From NCBI GenBank assembly GCA_910575165.1, contig CAJTDS010000005.1, forward strand, positions 1 through 64,000: 64,000 bases of DNA. Reading direction: 5' to 3'. The stretch is from Eggerthellaceae bacterium (GTDB taxonomy: Bacteria > Actinomycetota > Coriobacteriia > Coriobacteriales > Eggerthellaceae). The notes under the pieces were generated by a model. It was not told the origin of the DNA. It did not search any database and was given only the letters and a program-made list of their open reading frames with translations. Every line of letters starts with the position of its first letter. The first letter of the stretch is position 1. The position numbers were made by a program, and so were the translations under genes. This document shows, piece by piece, positions 54,578 to 63,688 of the stretch.

Positions 54578-57316
54578 ATGACCGACAATGCTTCCTTGAC
54601 GAACGATGCGCCCGTGCGCAGCGGCGAATCGGACGGCTGCACCGCGCAGGCTGGCGGCCCTTCGTACGTGCTGGCCTTCGACACGGCCAACGAGGTTATC
54701 GCCATCGGGCTGGGGCGGTTGGTTCCGGAAGCTCTCGAGGTCGCGGCGGTGGCCTCGCGGCAGATCGTGGCCCATCGGCAGTCGAACACGCAGCTGCTGC
54801 CGGCCGTTGACGAGCTGCTGGCGCAGCAGGGCGTGGCGCGCGAGCAGATTGCCTGCGTGTGCGTGGGGCGCGGTCCGGGGTCGTTCACGGGGGTGCGCAT
54901 CGCCATGGCCACGGCCAAGGGCATCGCGAGCGCCCTGGAAGTAGGCCTGGTGGGCGTGTCCACGCTGGAGGCGGTGGCATGGGGCGCGTGGGATGCCGGC
55001 GTGCGAGGAGCGCTTGCGGTGGTGGCCGACGCCATGCGCAAGGAGGTGTACCCGGTGCGCTTCCGCCTGGGCGACGGCGGCGTTGCGCGCTTGGAGGCCG
55101 ACCGGGTGGTGAAGGCCGACCTGGCCACCCAGGAGCTGCGGGGCGACGAAGGAACCGACGATCTGGGGCCCGCCCCGCTGCCCACGGTTGATTCGGCGTT
55201 TGTCCGGGAGGGCGTGGCCGGCGTTGCGGTCGGGGAAGAGACTTCTGCTGCGGGCGAAGGCCGGCTGCTTCTTGCCGGCGACGGCTTGGTGAAGTACCGC
55301 GAGCTGTTCGAGCCGTGCGGCGAGGTGCTCCCCGAGACGCTCTGGACCCCCACGGGCGAAGGCCTGCTCATGGCGTTGCAGGCGGCATGGCGCTGCGGCG
55401 ATGCAGATCCGCTTGATGCCGCGCGGCACAACCCGGCGTTCGCGCTGCCGGTGTACACGCGCCTGTCGGACGCCGAGGAGAACGAGCGCATCCGCCTGGC
55501 GAAGAACGATCCCAAGAACCTGACGAGCGGCGTGCAGCCCGTGGACGAGGCGGGTCTTCGCCGCGACCAACGCACCACCATGAACGATACCGCCATCCTG
55601 AACGCGCGCGCCGACGAGGCGGGCATCGTGTACAAGCCCCTGGACGCCGCCCACGCATGCGACGTGGCAGCGATGGAGGCGCAGGTGATGGGCTCGGACG
55701 CGTGGAGCGAGGCCCTTGTGGCCGACGAGCTGCCCCGGGCCGACCGCAGCTGGTGGGCAGCCTATGCGGCCGAGGGGCCGGACGGTAGTGCTTCGGGCGG
55801 TAGGGCGCAAGCTTCCCAAGCTGTCGACGGGGTGTGCAAATCCGCTTCCCGTGCGGAGGGAGACGGGCTGCGCCTGGTGGGTTATGCGGGCGGCTTGGTG
55901 GTAGACGGCCAGGTGCAGATCCTGAAGGTGGGTGTGGACCCCGCGTGGCGCCGCCGCGGAATCGCGGGCGAGCTGTTGGGCCGCGTTGCCGAGGACGCGC
56001 GCGCCCTGGGCGCTTCGCGATGCAGTTTGGAGGTGCGCCGGAGCAACGAGGGCGCCCAGGCGCTTTACCGGGCGTTGGGGATGGAGAGCCTGGGGGTGCG
56101 CCCGCACTACTACTCCGATCGCGAGGATGCCGTCATCATGGAGGGCCCGCTGCCTGCCGCATCGCGCGATGTGGCAGGCATGCGATTGCAAGTGGATGCG
56201 GCGCGCAGCTCGTCGGCTGCGCTCGCGAGCGCAGCTGGCGCCCCTGATGAGGTGGATGGCCCTTCGCCGGCTGCCGAGCACCCGCTTATCCTGGCTATTG
56301 AGTCCTCCTGCGACGAAACGGCTGCAGCCATCGTGGACGGTGCCGGCGCGCTTGTCTCCGACGTGGTGGCCAGCCAGATAGACTTCCATGCCCGCTTCGG
56401 CGGCGTGGTGCCCGAAATCGCCAGCCGCAAGCACATCGAGGCCATCTGCGGCGTATGCGACGAATGCCTGGACGTGGCGGCGCGCAACCTGGGCGCGAGC
56501 CGCCTGCGTTGGCGCGACCTTGACGCGGTGGCCGTCACCTACGCTCCCGGCCTGGTGGGGGCCCTTGTGGTGGGCGTGGCCTTCGCGAAGGGGGCGGCCT
56601 GGGCCCTGGATGTGCCGTTCATCGGGGTGAACCACCTGGAAGGGCATCTGTACGCGAACAAGATCGGCTTTCCCGACTTCCAACCGCCGGCGGTGGTGTC
56701 GCTGGTGTCCGGCGGCAACACCATGTTGGTATCTATGGAAGACTGGGGGCGTTACCGGGTGCTGGGGGCCACCATCGACGACGCGGTGGGCGAGGCCTTC
56801 GACAAGGTGGCCAAGGCACTGGGCCTGGGGTACCCGGGCGGACCGGTCATCTCGCGCATGGCAGCCCAGGGAAACCCCGACGCCATCGCCTTCCCGCGGG
56901 CGCTTATGCACTCCCATGACCTGCGGTTCTCCCTTTCGGGACTCAAAACCGCCGTGGTGACCTACATCAACAACGAGCGTGCGGCAGGCCGGCCTCTGAA
57001 CGTGCCCGACATCTGCGCGAGCTTTCAACAGGCGGTGGTGGACGTGCAGGTGAAGAAGGCCGCCGACGCGCTGCGCCAGACCGGTGCCCGCACCTTCTGC
57101 TTGGGAGGCGGCGTGGCGGCGAACCCGGTGCTGCGTGCGGCCTACGAGGCGATGTGCGCGAAGATGGGCGTGCGCCTGGTCATGCCGCCGCTTTCCGCCT
57201 GCGGCGACAACGCGGGCATGATAGCGCTCGTAGCCCTGGACCGCTTCCGCGACGGGAAGTTCTTCGCCCTTGACGCCGATGCCTTCGCCCATGCGAACCT
57301 GGAGGAACCCTACTAG
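54578..57316 (+). CDS. TsaB-RimI-TsaD three-domain fusion
   Basis: The 912-residue protein joins three usually separate enzymes. Residues ~25-330 are TsaB (YVLAFDTANE; GRGPGSFTGVRI). Residues ~335-530 are RimI-type GNAT acetyltransferase (ILKVGVDPAWRRRGIAGELL; RSNEGAQALYRALGM). Residues ~568-912 are TsaD (LAIESSCDETAAAIV; metal-binding NHLEGHLYAN; VSLVSGGNTML; GDNAGMIAL). TsaB/TsaD/TsaE together transfer threonylcarbamoyl to A37; RimI acetylates ribosomal protein S18. Linkers are Ala/Gly-rich. ATG 54578 is preferred over 54473 because the earlier frame overlaps tsaE. Confidence 0.92.
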   Translation: MTDNASLTNDAPVRSGESDGCTAQAGGPSYVLAFDTANEVIAIGLGRLVPEALEVAAVASRQIVAHRQSNTQLLPAVDELLAQQGVAREQIACVCVGRGPGSFTGVRIAMATAKGIASALEVGLVGVSTLEAVAWGAWDAGVRGALAVVADAMRKEVYPVRFRLGDGGVARLEADRVVKADLATQELRGDEGTDDLGPAPLPTVDSAFVREGVAGVAVGEETSAAGEGRLLLAGDGLVKYRELFEPCGEVLPETLWTPTGEGLLMALQAAWRCGDADPLDAARHNPAFALPVYTRLSDAEENERIRLAKNDPKNLTSGVQPVDEAGLRRDQRTTMNDTAILNARADEAGIVYKPLDAAHACDVAAMEAQVMGSDAWSEALVADELPRADRSWWAAYAAEGPDGSASGGRAQASQAVDGVCKSASRAEGDGLRLVGYAGGLVVDGQVQILKVGVDPAWRRRGIAGELLGRVAEDARALGASRCSLEVRRSNEGAQALYRALGMESLGVRPHYYSDREDAVIMEGPLPAASRDVAGMRLQVDAARSSSAALASAAGAPDEVDGPSPAAEHPLILAIESSCDETAAAIVDGAGALVSDVVASQIDFHARFGGVVPEIASRKHIEAICGVCDECLDVAARNLGASRLRWRDLDAVAVTYAPGLVGALVVGVAFAKGAAWALDVPFIGVNHLEGHLYANKIGFPDFQPPAVVSLVSGGNTMLVSMEDWGRYRVLGATIDDAVGEAFDKVAKALGLGYPGGPVISRMAAQGNPDAIAFPRALMHSHDLRFSLSGLKTAVVTYINNERAAGRPLNVPDICASFQQAVVDVQVKKAADALRQTGARTFCLGGGVAANPVLRAAYEAMCAKMGVRLVMPPLSACGDNAGMIALVALDRFRDGKFFALDADAFAHANLEEPY

Positions 57317-57382
57317 GGCATGGCTGCCGGCTGGGCTTTCGGACCGAGAGCACAGCAGAGGAAAGAGGCTTAACGGGAAAGA

Positions 57383-57456
57383 TGGCTGGGGCACCAGGAT
57401 TCGAACCTGGATAGCTGGCACCAAAAACCAGAGTCCTGCCGTTGGACGATGCCCCA
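57383..57456 (-). tRNA. tRNA-Gln (anticodon TTG)
   Basis: A complete cloverleaf folds on the minus strand: 7-bp acceptor (TGGGGCA/TGCCCCA), GTTCGAATC T-loop, anticodon stem CTGGT/GCCAG with loop TTTTGGT (anticodon TTG), discriminator G and encoded CCA at 57383-57385. Confidence 0.93.
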
Positions 57457-57509
57457 GTTCAGAAGCGCATCCTATCGTTGCTGCTCCCTGGGCGGGACGG
57501 CGAGGGAGA

Positions 57510-57585
57510 TGGTGGGCCGTGAGGGGTTCGAACCCGCGACCTTGGGATTAAAAGTCCCCTGCTCTACCAACTGAGCTAACGGCCC
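57510..57585 (-). tRNA. tRNA-Lys (anticodon TTT)
   Basis: The minus strand folds as a tRNA with GGGCCGT/ACGGCCC acceptor, AGCTCAGTTGGTAGAGC D-arm, anticodon loop CTTTTAA (TTT), GGTTCGAACC T-arm, discriminator A and encoded CCA. It lies 53 bp upstream of tRNA-Gln on the same strand, probably one transcript. Confidence 0.95.
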
Positions 57586-57802
57586 ATCCACAGTGCAACG
57601 CCCGTCGGGAGACCCGAGTCGGGCAAACGCGCAAGGATAGATTGTACCTGTGTGCTGAACAAGCGTCAATGCGCGAAATTCCCGCCCAGCCGTTTGCTCG
57701 CCACCCGAATTGCGCCCGTTTGCTGCTATGCTGGGCAGCGCCGCTTCGGATATGCGGAGCTTGTCTGCGGCTGAACGATAGAGAGGACGGAGGAGCCAGG
57801 CG

Positions 57803-58741
57803 GTGCGCGAGTCAACCCAGGTGGTATGGTTTTCCCCGCCGCACCCGGTGCGAGGGACGCTGCTGGCTGCTCTGGGCGGTACGTGCTGGGGGTTCTCGGG
57901 CACGGCGGCGCAGCTGCTCACGGCCGACATGGGCGTGCCCGTGGCCTGGATCACGCCCGTGCGCCTGTGCATGGCCGCCGTGGTGCTGCTTGCGTTCTGC
58001 GCGCTGAAGTGTCCCGGCAAAGTTACCTCTTTGGCCCGCGATCGAGCCACGATGGGTCGCGTTGCGCTCTTTGCACTGCTGGGCGTGTTGTTCACCCAGT
58101 TCAGCTACTTATCCGCCATTGCCTACACGAACTCCGGCACCGGGACTATGATGGAGCGGCTGGGGCTTCTTCTCATCATGGGCTACACCTGCGTGCGCGC
58201 ACGGCGGCTGCCCCGCGGACGGGAGGCGCTGGGTGTGGCCGTGGCTCTGCTGGCGGTGTTTCTTATGGCCACTCAGGGCGACCCTTCGACGCTGTCCATC
58301 TCTGCCGCCGGGTTCGGGTGGGGCCTCATGGCGGCCCTCGCCATGGCCTTCTACACGTTGCTTCCCGCGAAACCGCTTGCCAAGTACGGAAGTCTGGTGG
58401 TGCCGGCCTTCGCCATGGCTATCGCCGGGGTGGCGGCGCTTGGGCTCACGCGTCCCTGGACCATGGAAGTGAACGTGACGCCGCAGGTTATAGCGGTCAT
58501 GGCGGCCATGGTGCTGGTGGGAACCGTGGGCGCCTACCTCATGTACCTGCAGGGTATCGCCGACGCGGGGCCGGTGCGCGCCAGCCTGGCCGGCTGCATG
58601 GAGCCGGTGTCGGCCATGGTCATTTCGGCGCTGTGGCTGCACACATCCTTCTCCGGCTTCGACGTGGTAGCGCTCGTGCTCATCCTGGCCATGGTGGTGC
58701 TGGTGACCGTGCCAAGCAAGCCGCAAGGGCAAAGCGGGTAG
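57803..58741 (+). CDS. EamA/DMT-superfamily transporter
   Basis: The 312-residue protein has ten helices in two EamA repeats (GGTCWGFSGTAAQLL; AYTNSGTGTMMERLGLLLIMGYTC; then GPVRASLAGCMEPVSAMVISALWL). The second-half PVRASL-EP motif is typical of DMT exporters and importers of small metabolites. Substrate unknown. GTG 57803 follows GGAGGAGCC. Confidence 0.85.
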   Translation: MRESTQVVWFSPPHPVRGTLLAALGGTCWGFSGTAAQLLTADMGVPVAWITPVRLCMAAVVLLAFCALKCPGKVTSLARDRATMGRVALFALLGVLFTQFSYLSAIAYTNSGTGTMMERLGLLLIMGYTCVRARRLPRGREALGVAVALLAVFLMATQGDPSTLSISAAGFGWGLMAALAMAFYTLLPAKPLAKYGSLVVPAFAMAIAGVAALGLTRPWTMEVNVTPQVIAVMAAMVLVGTVGAYLMYLQGIADAGPVRASLAGCMEPVSAMVISALWLHTSFSGFDVVALVLILAMVVLVTVPSKPQGQSG

Positions 58742-58879
58742 GGCCGCGAGCCTCTGCGGCACCTTCGCTTGCGAGAAGGACCGTAGCTTCGTTCGCTGTG
58801 CGGCTCCATCGAATTGCAATAAGACTGCGCCGGGGAGGAGGTTGGGGCTACCGGCGCGTGCGGCGTCTGTCTGCTGCGC

Positions 58880-60403
58880 TCAGGGACGCGGGTCGGCGCC
58901 GAGAAGGTCGAACAGCTCATTGCGCGTGTGGATGTTGAGCTTCTGGTAAATGTGTCGCACGTGTGCCTTGGCGGTGCCGTTAGCGATAAGCAGCTCGCGC
59001 TCGATGATTCCCACGGTCTTATGCTGGGCAAGCAGGAGCAGCACTTCCTCTTCTCGTGCAGACAGCTTGTACTGGCGCGAAATCTCGGCACAGCGGTCTG
59101 CTAGCTCTTGCTTGCGGATCGCGGCGGCGCTATCCATGCCGCCAGACAAGAAATTGGCGCCCCAGCGGCTCGACAAGTCCCGCTCCGAGAGCAGAATGGT
59201 GGTTGCGACAACTACGGCGAGAACGGCAAGCAGCGAAACGGCCGCGCCTCCTCCGTCTCCGAGCAGGTTGGCGCTTTCCGCGACATCGGCCGTTGTCCGC
59301 CCGAGCCACATCGCGATCTGACGCACGCTGCGTTCGATGCCGAACAGCCAAATGGCCGATACGCCGAAGCGATAGCAGATATTGGCCATGATGAGCATGA
59401 TGATGATCGACTGGGCCGTATAAGCTCCCGCCATGCAGAAGCTCGCGGCGGCTCCCTGCACATTGCCGAAGAGCGGCACGAGGGTGAAGGCGACGACTAC
59501 GAGGGGAAGCGCTACCCTGTAGATGATGCTGAAGTCGAAGCGACCGCCCCGCAGCGCCACCCCTATGAATACTAGCGCAGCCACCGCCACGGTTCCCGGC
59601 GCCGAATGGGGGCCGAATGCGCCTTCGTACATGCCTCCCTCCATGAGGCCGTAGCCAAACGCGTAGGCGGCCATGAACAGCACTGCCTTCCACGGTATGG
59701 AGAACCGCATCCATGCGACGGAGGGAAGCTCAGGCGCCGGCAGGCTTTCGAACCCGCGCCAGGCAGCGATCAGTGATATGACGGGCAGCAGCGCGGTAAG
59801 TGCGAAAAGCCAGGGAAGATAGAACCCGCGGTAGACGTAGATGATAAGTGCTCCCACAACGATTGAAGCGGAGTAATACAGCGCTACGCGCAACGGATTC
59901 AAACAGCTGTACAGCTCGCTCCATACAAGGATCACCAGCGCAATGCCGACGCCTCCCAGGACGGCTGCTGGCACTTTTGCTAGCGAGGTGATGTCTGGAA
60001 CCCAGCACGAAGCGAACATGAGGACGGTGGAGGTGACGAGCAACAGTCCGCCGAAAGCGAAGAGGAAGGGTTTGTTGAAGAAAGGGGAGATTTTGCGGGC
60101 GAGCAGCGTGCAGAAGATGGCGGTGGCCACCATGGACCAGTCGAACAAATCCCGGACGCTCAACCCCGCGACGCCGCCAAATGCGGCGGGAAAGCTCGTA
60201 AACGAGCCAACGAAGACGATCTCGATCCATGCGCGGTAGACGCCCAGGCCCAGAAATGCCAGAGGCACGAAGAACGATCCCCTGGGCCAGCGGGATCGTT
60301 CTTCGTGCGTCGCTTCTGCGTCCGGTTCGGCGGCTCGGGCGGAATCGGTGCCGGCTCGGTCTGTCTCGGTCACGGTGTCCCCATCTTCCCCAGAATCGGA
60401 CAT
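58880..60403 (-). CDS. Multi-TM LuxR-family regulator
   Basis: The 507-residue protein has an acidic N-terminus, about 12 helices (residues 45-415) and a C-terminal LuxR HTH (LSAREEEVLLLLAQHKTVGI, LIANGTAKAHVRHIYQKLNI). It is the same type as the regulator at 22707. It is divergent from the flavoprotein gene at 60728 and probably its activator. A minus-strand TATAAT lies ~60 bp upstream. Confidence 0.85.
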   Translation of the reverse strand: MSDSGEDGDTVTETDRAGTDSARAAEPDAEATHEERSRWPRGSFFVPLAFLGLGVYRAWIEIVFVGSFTSFPAAFGGVAGLSVRDLFDWSMVATAIFCTLLARKISPFFNKPFLFAFGGLLLVTSTVLMFASCWVPDITSLAKVPAAVLGGVGIALVILVWSELYSCLNPLRVALYYSASIVVGALIIYVYRGFYLPWLFALTALLPVISLIAAWRGFESLPAPELPSVAWMRFSIPWKAVLFMAAYAFGYGLMEGGMYEGAFGPHSAPGTVAVAALVFIGVALRGGRFDFSIIYRVALPLVVVAFTLVPLFGNVQGAAASFCMAGAYTAQSIIIMLIMANICYRFGVSAIWLFGIERSVRQIAMWLGRTTADVAESANLLGDGGGAAVSLLAVLAVVVATTILLSERDLSSRWGANFLSGGMDSAAAIRKQELADRCAEISRQYKLSAREEEVLLLLAQHKTVGIIERELLIANGTAKAHVRHIYQKLNIHTRNELFDLLGADPRP

Positions 60404-60462
60404 TGGCTTGGTCGGGTGCCGAAAACCCAGGTGAATGTTGAAATGATCGCTACCTACAGCAG

Positions 60463-60468
60463 ATTATA
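60463..60468 (-). promoter_or_regulatory. Candidate -10 of the LuxR gene
   Basis: A minus-strand TATAAT lies 60 bp upstream of ATG 60403. The -35 is weak, as expected for an activated promoter. Confidence 0.35.
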
Positions 60469-60533
60469 TGACAAAGGCGTCCGCCAGAAAGGGCCAAGGG
60501 CGGGTACTTTTGCCTGCGACTGCGAAAAAAAGA

Positions 60534-60575
60534 GGTTAAAGAGGGGGGTTATGGCGGTGCTTAGGGTGCAGGTTA
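60534..60575 (+). promoter_or_regulatory. GGTTA boxes upstream of the flavoprotein gene
   Basis: GGTTA occurs three times on the plus strand, at 60534, 60547 and 60571, within the 324-bp divergent gap. The same word fills the other LuxR-flavoprotein gap at 22594-22661. They are candidate sites for this LuxR. Nothing else is seen in the gap apart from the ribosome site AAGGAGG near 60716. Confidence 0.4.
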
Positions 60576-60727
60576 CGAAAGATAGCCCGATTGTTTCGCG
60601 GTCGGTCGATGCGGGCCCAGAAGCCTGCCGGCTAGACTGCTCTTAGCGGGCAGGCTGGAAAGCGAGCCTGTTCGGTGCTGCGGCAGCTCGGCTGCCGCTC
60701 GTTGTCGGTTCTACCCAAGGAGGGGAA

Positions 60728-62344
60728 ATGACGAGTTTTTCTCGACGCGACCTGTTCAAGTTCGGTGGCGCTGCCGCCATGGGCGTTGCCGGTGTGTCCA
60801 TGCTGGGTGCCTGCACGCCCTCGCAGCCCTCGGCTGACAAGGATGCCAAGGCTGTAGCGGCGGTTTCCGATGGAACGCTTCCGTTCTTCGTCAAGCCCGA
60901 CCCCATCACCGATTTCGCCGACACTAAGGACTACGACGTGGTGGTCATCGGTGCCGGCGCCGCGGGCGTTCCTGCGGCCATCTCCGCCTTCCAGGCGGGG
61001 GCGAAGGTTGCTCTGCTCCAGAAGGAGGCGACGGCTATCTCCCAGGGCAACACCTGCGACTCCATCATCCTTGACGGGACGGCGCCGGGTGGTGTCGAAG
61101 CTGTGGTGTCGTTGGTGAACGCCGACTGCTGTCATCTGTCCGACCGCGATCAGGTGAGGCTGTGGGCCTACAACTCCGGCGAGGCTCTGAAGTGGCTGTG
61201 GGACATCGGCACGAAAGCTGGGTGTCAAATGGTCGACTCTACGGCGAAATGGACCTCCAACATCGGCACCATCGACGGCTACGACGTGTCGTACTTTGCC
61301 TTCGACTTCGGCCCGAAACCCTACAACACTGGTAACGGTATGCGCGATATCGCCGATTGGGCCGAGAGCCAAGGCGTCGAGATTTTCTACTCCACACCCG
61401 CAGTCCAGCTCGCCCAGGACGATTCCGGGGCCGTAACCGGCGTCATTGCCGAAGGGGAAGGCGGCAACATCCTGTTCAACGCTGCCAAGGGCGTTATCGT
61501 GGCAACGGGCGATTACGAGAACAACGATGAGATGATGGCCCACTACGAGCCCGACATGGTCAACATCTACCGTAAGGAGCAGAACAAGACCGGTGACGGC
61601 CAGCGGATGATGGTATGGGCCGGAGGCTGTATGGAGGATGCTTGCGGATCGAAGGTGCAGCACGACTTCGACGCTGGTCCGGGCTCTATGGCCGACATGC
61701 CCTTCCTGGCGGTGAAGAACGACGGTACCCGCTTCTGCAACGAGGCGCGATGCGAGATGGCGGTCATGGGTAACTTCCTGAAGAGCGAAGATGACCAGGG
61801 CTGGTACACCCAGGTGTTTGACAGCAACTACATGACCGACACCGAAGGTTGGCCTGGAGTAGCCTTGCCGCCCGAGGCGATGGCCAGCTACATGCCCGAG
61901 GTCGAGGGAGAGAAGACCGGCGTCTACGAGAGCCTCATCAACACCTTCTCGGCCGACACTCTGGAGGAGCTGGGGGAGAAGCTCGGACTGACCGATGTGG
62001 ACGCTTTCGTGCAGACGGTGAAGCGCTACAACGAGTTGGCGAAGAAGGGCATCGACGAGGACATGGGCAAGCCCGCCAAGTTCCTGAAGCCCATCGAGCA
62101 GCCACCGTTCTACGGCATCCATCGCCACATTGGTCTGTCGACCATCATCCATGGTGTGAACGTGAACGCCGATATGCAGGTACTCGACAAGGATGGGCAG
62201 CCTATCGAGGGTCTCTTCGCCATCGGCAACTGCGCCGGCAACTTCTTCGGTAGCCCTGACTATCCTATGACGATACCCGGATTGTCGCTGGGCCGCGCCC
62301 ATACCCAGGGCTATGTCGTGGGCCGGGCCGTAGCCAACAAGTAG
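60728..62344 (+). CDS. Tat-exported FAD-binding reductase (fumarate reductase-like)
   Basis: The 538-residue precursor has a twin-arginine signal (FSRRDLFKF), lipobox-like LGAC, the FAD fold (VVVIGAGAAGVPAAIS, near 77-92) and the closing LFAIGNCAGNFFG motif. It is of the same family as the protein at 20736-22526 but has no cytochrome gene beside it. It should reduce an unknown organic acceptor outside the membrane, with electrons from a shared cytochrome. AAGGAGG precedes the ATG, and a terminator follows. Confidence 0.85.
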   Translation: MTSFSRRDLFKFGGAAAMGVAGVSMLGACTPSQPSADKDAKAVAAVSDGTLPFFVKPDPITDFADTKDYDVVVIGAGAAGVPAAISAFQAGAKVALLQKEATAISQGNTCDSIILDGTAPGGVEAVVSLVNADCCHLSDRDQVRLWAYNSGEALKWLWDIGTKAGCQMVDSTAKWTSNIGTIDGYDVSYFAFDFGPKPYNTGNGMRDIADWAESQGVEIFYSTPAVQLAQDDSGAVTGVIAEGEGGNILFNAAKGVIVATGDYENNDEMMAHYEPDMVNIYRKEQNKTGDGQRMMVWAGGCMEDACGSKVQHDFDAGPGSMADMPFLAVKNDGTRFCNEARCEMAVMGNFLKSEDDQGWYTQVFDSNYMTDTEGWPGVALPPEAMASYMPEVEGEKTGVYESLINTFSADTLEELGEKLGLTDVDAFVQTVKRYNELAKKGIDEDMGKPAKFLKPIEQPPFYGIHRHIGLSTIIHGVNVNADMQVLDKDGQPIEGLFAIGNCAGNFFGSPDYPMTIPGLSLGRAHTQGYVVGRAVANK

Positions 62345-62418
62345 GGCCGGCGCCTGCGGGCACTTCCCTTGCGGCGCATCCGCTGTCAGCGGGCGTATAC
62401 GATGTGTTTGAGTGGTGA

Positions 62419-62454
62419 CAGCCGTCCCCTGCAGTGTGGGGGACGGCTGCTTTT
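62419..62454 (+). terminator. Terminator after the flavoprotein gene
   Basis: CAGCCGTCCCC pairs with GGGGACGGCTG over 11 bp and is followed by CTTTT. It also lies just beyond the minus-strand dehydrogenase gene end. Confidence 0.8.
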
Positions 62455-62480
62455 CGCTAGCGGCTGCTGCTGGCGAGACG

Positions 62481-63533
62481 TTACTTCGCCCAAGCAGCTT
62501 CCAGGGCCTCGGGATTTATGCAGTGCTCGGGTGCTTTCCCTGACATCACGGCGATGGCGTTTTCGGCGGCGCGGGTGCGCAGCTCCACGGCCGATTCCTC
62601 GGACCAGTAGCCGTCGTGGGGCGAGAGCACCGTGTGCGGCGCGCGGCAGATGGGATGGCCGGGTGTGAGCGGCTCCTCCTCGAACACGTCCAGGCCCGCA
62701 CCCCACAGCTTGCCGGAGCAGAGCGCCTCGGCCAGGGCCTTCGTGTCCACAACAGCGCCGCGGGAGGTGTTGACCACCACGGCATCGGACTTCATGGACG
62801 CGATGCGTTCGGCGCTCAGCAGATGGTGCGTTTCCGGCGTAAGCGCGGTGTGGAAGCTCACCACGTCGACGGTTTTCAGCAGGTCGTCCAGGGCCAGGTA
62901 GGGGAAGTCCTCCGGCGTGCGACGCCCGGGAACCCCCTTGCGGTCCCATACCACCACGTCAAAGCCCAGCCCTCGGGCCTTGCGCGCCGCAGCCCGCCCG
63001 ATTGATCCGTAGCCCACCACGCCGAAGGTGCGCCCCTGCACCTGGCCGAGCGGACGGCGACGGCGAAAGTCCCAGGTGCCCGCGCGCAGGTCGGCGTCGG
63101 TTTCGTTGATGCGCCGCAGCACCGCAAGCGCCAGCGCGATGGCGTGGTCAGAAACCACTTCGGTGCCGTAGCCGGGCACGTTGCAGACCACGGTGCCGTT
63201 TTCGGTGGCTGCTTCCACATCTATGTTGTCCACGCCGGTGCCGGTTTTGCTCACCACTTTGAGCTGGGGCAGCGCCTTGAACACCTCGGCGGTGTAGCGG
63301 CCGTAGGAGGTGATGGCGCCTACGGCTTCGGTCCTCGCTTCATGCTTGCCTGCACCCGATGCGCTTGCGCTCGCGCTCGGCTCGCAGGCCGCCTGCAGGT
63401 GGGCGACGATCTGCTCGGGCGTTCGGCAGTCCGGGCCGTTGTAGCTGGCGAACCCAAGCCCGGCCCCTTCCACGAGCTTCCGCTCGAAGTCGGCGCCCCC
63501 GAAGTCGTTGTCGGTCATGACGATGGTGGCCAT
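62481..63533 (-). CDS. D-2-hydroxyacid dehydrogenase
   Basis: The 350-residue NAD(P)-dependent enzyme has the Rossmann motif FGVVGYGSIGRAAARKA (near 185-200), the RGAVVDTKALAEAL segment, and catalytic Arg/Glu/His in the NTSRG, GLDVFEEEP and LSPHDGYW segments. It interconverts a 2-oxoacid and a D-2-hydroxyacid; the family includes SerA-, LdhA- and GyaR-like enzymes. The exact acid is unknown. ATG 63533 follows GAAGGAG. Confidence 0.88.
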   Translation of the reverse strand: MATIVMTDNDFGGADFERKLVEGAGLGFASYNGPDCRTPEQIVAHLQAACEPSASASASGAGKHEARTEAVGAITSYGRYTAEVFKALPQLKVVSKTGTGVDNIDVEAATENGTVVCNVPGYGTEVVSDHAIALALAVLRRINETDADLRAGTWDFRRRRPLGQVQGRTFGVVGYGSIGRAAARKARGLGFDVVVWDRKGVPGRRTPEDFPYLALDDLLKTVDVVSFHTALTPETHHLLSAERIASMKSDAVVVNTSRGAVVDTKALAEALCSGKLWGAGLDVFEEEPLTPGHPICRAPHTVLSPHDGYWSEESAVELRTRAAENAIAVMSGKAPEHCINPEALEAAWAK

Positions 63534-63688
63534 AGCTGCTCCTTCGGCCGGATGTGCGGTGCACAACCGGCATGTCGTGCATGCGGCAAGAAAACGCGCG
63601 ACTAGGACAAACGGTGTGTAATGCCTGGTCACGCGCTTTGTATAGAGTTGCCGGTTATGCGCTGCGCTGTATACCGTGCGCGCCTACC

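Noticed and set aside
54530-57424. A 964-codon open frame on the minus strand
   Set aside because: Antisense to the tsaB-rimI-tsaD fusion, low-complexity composition, no ribosome site.
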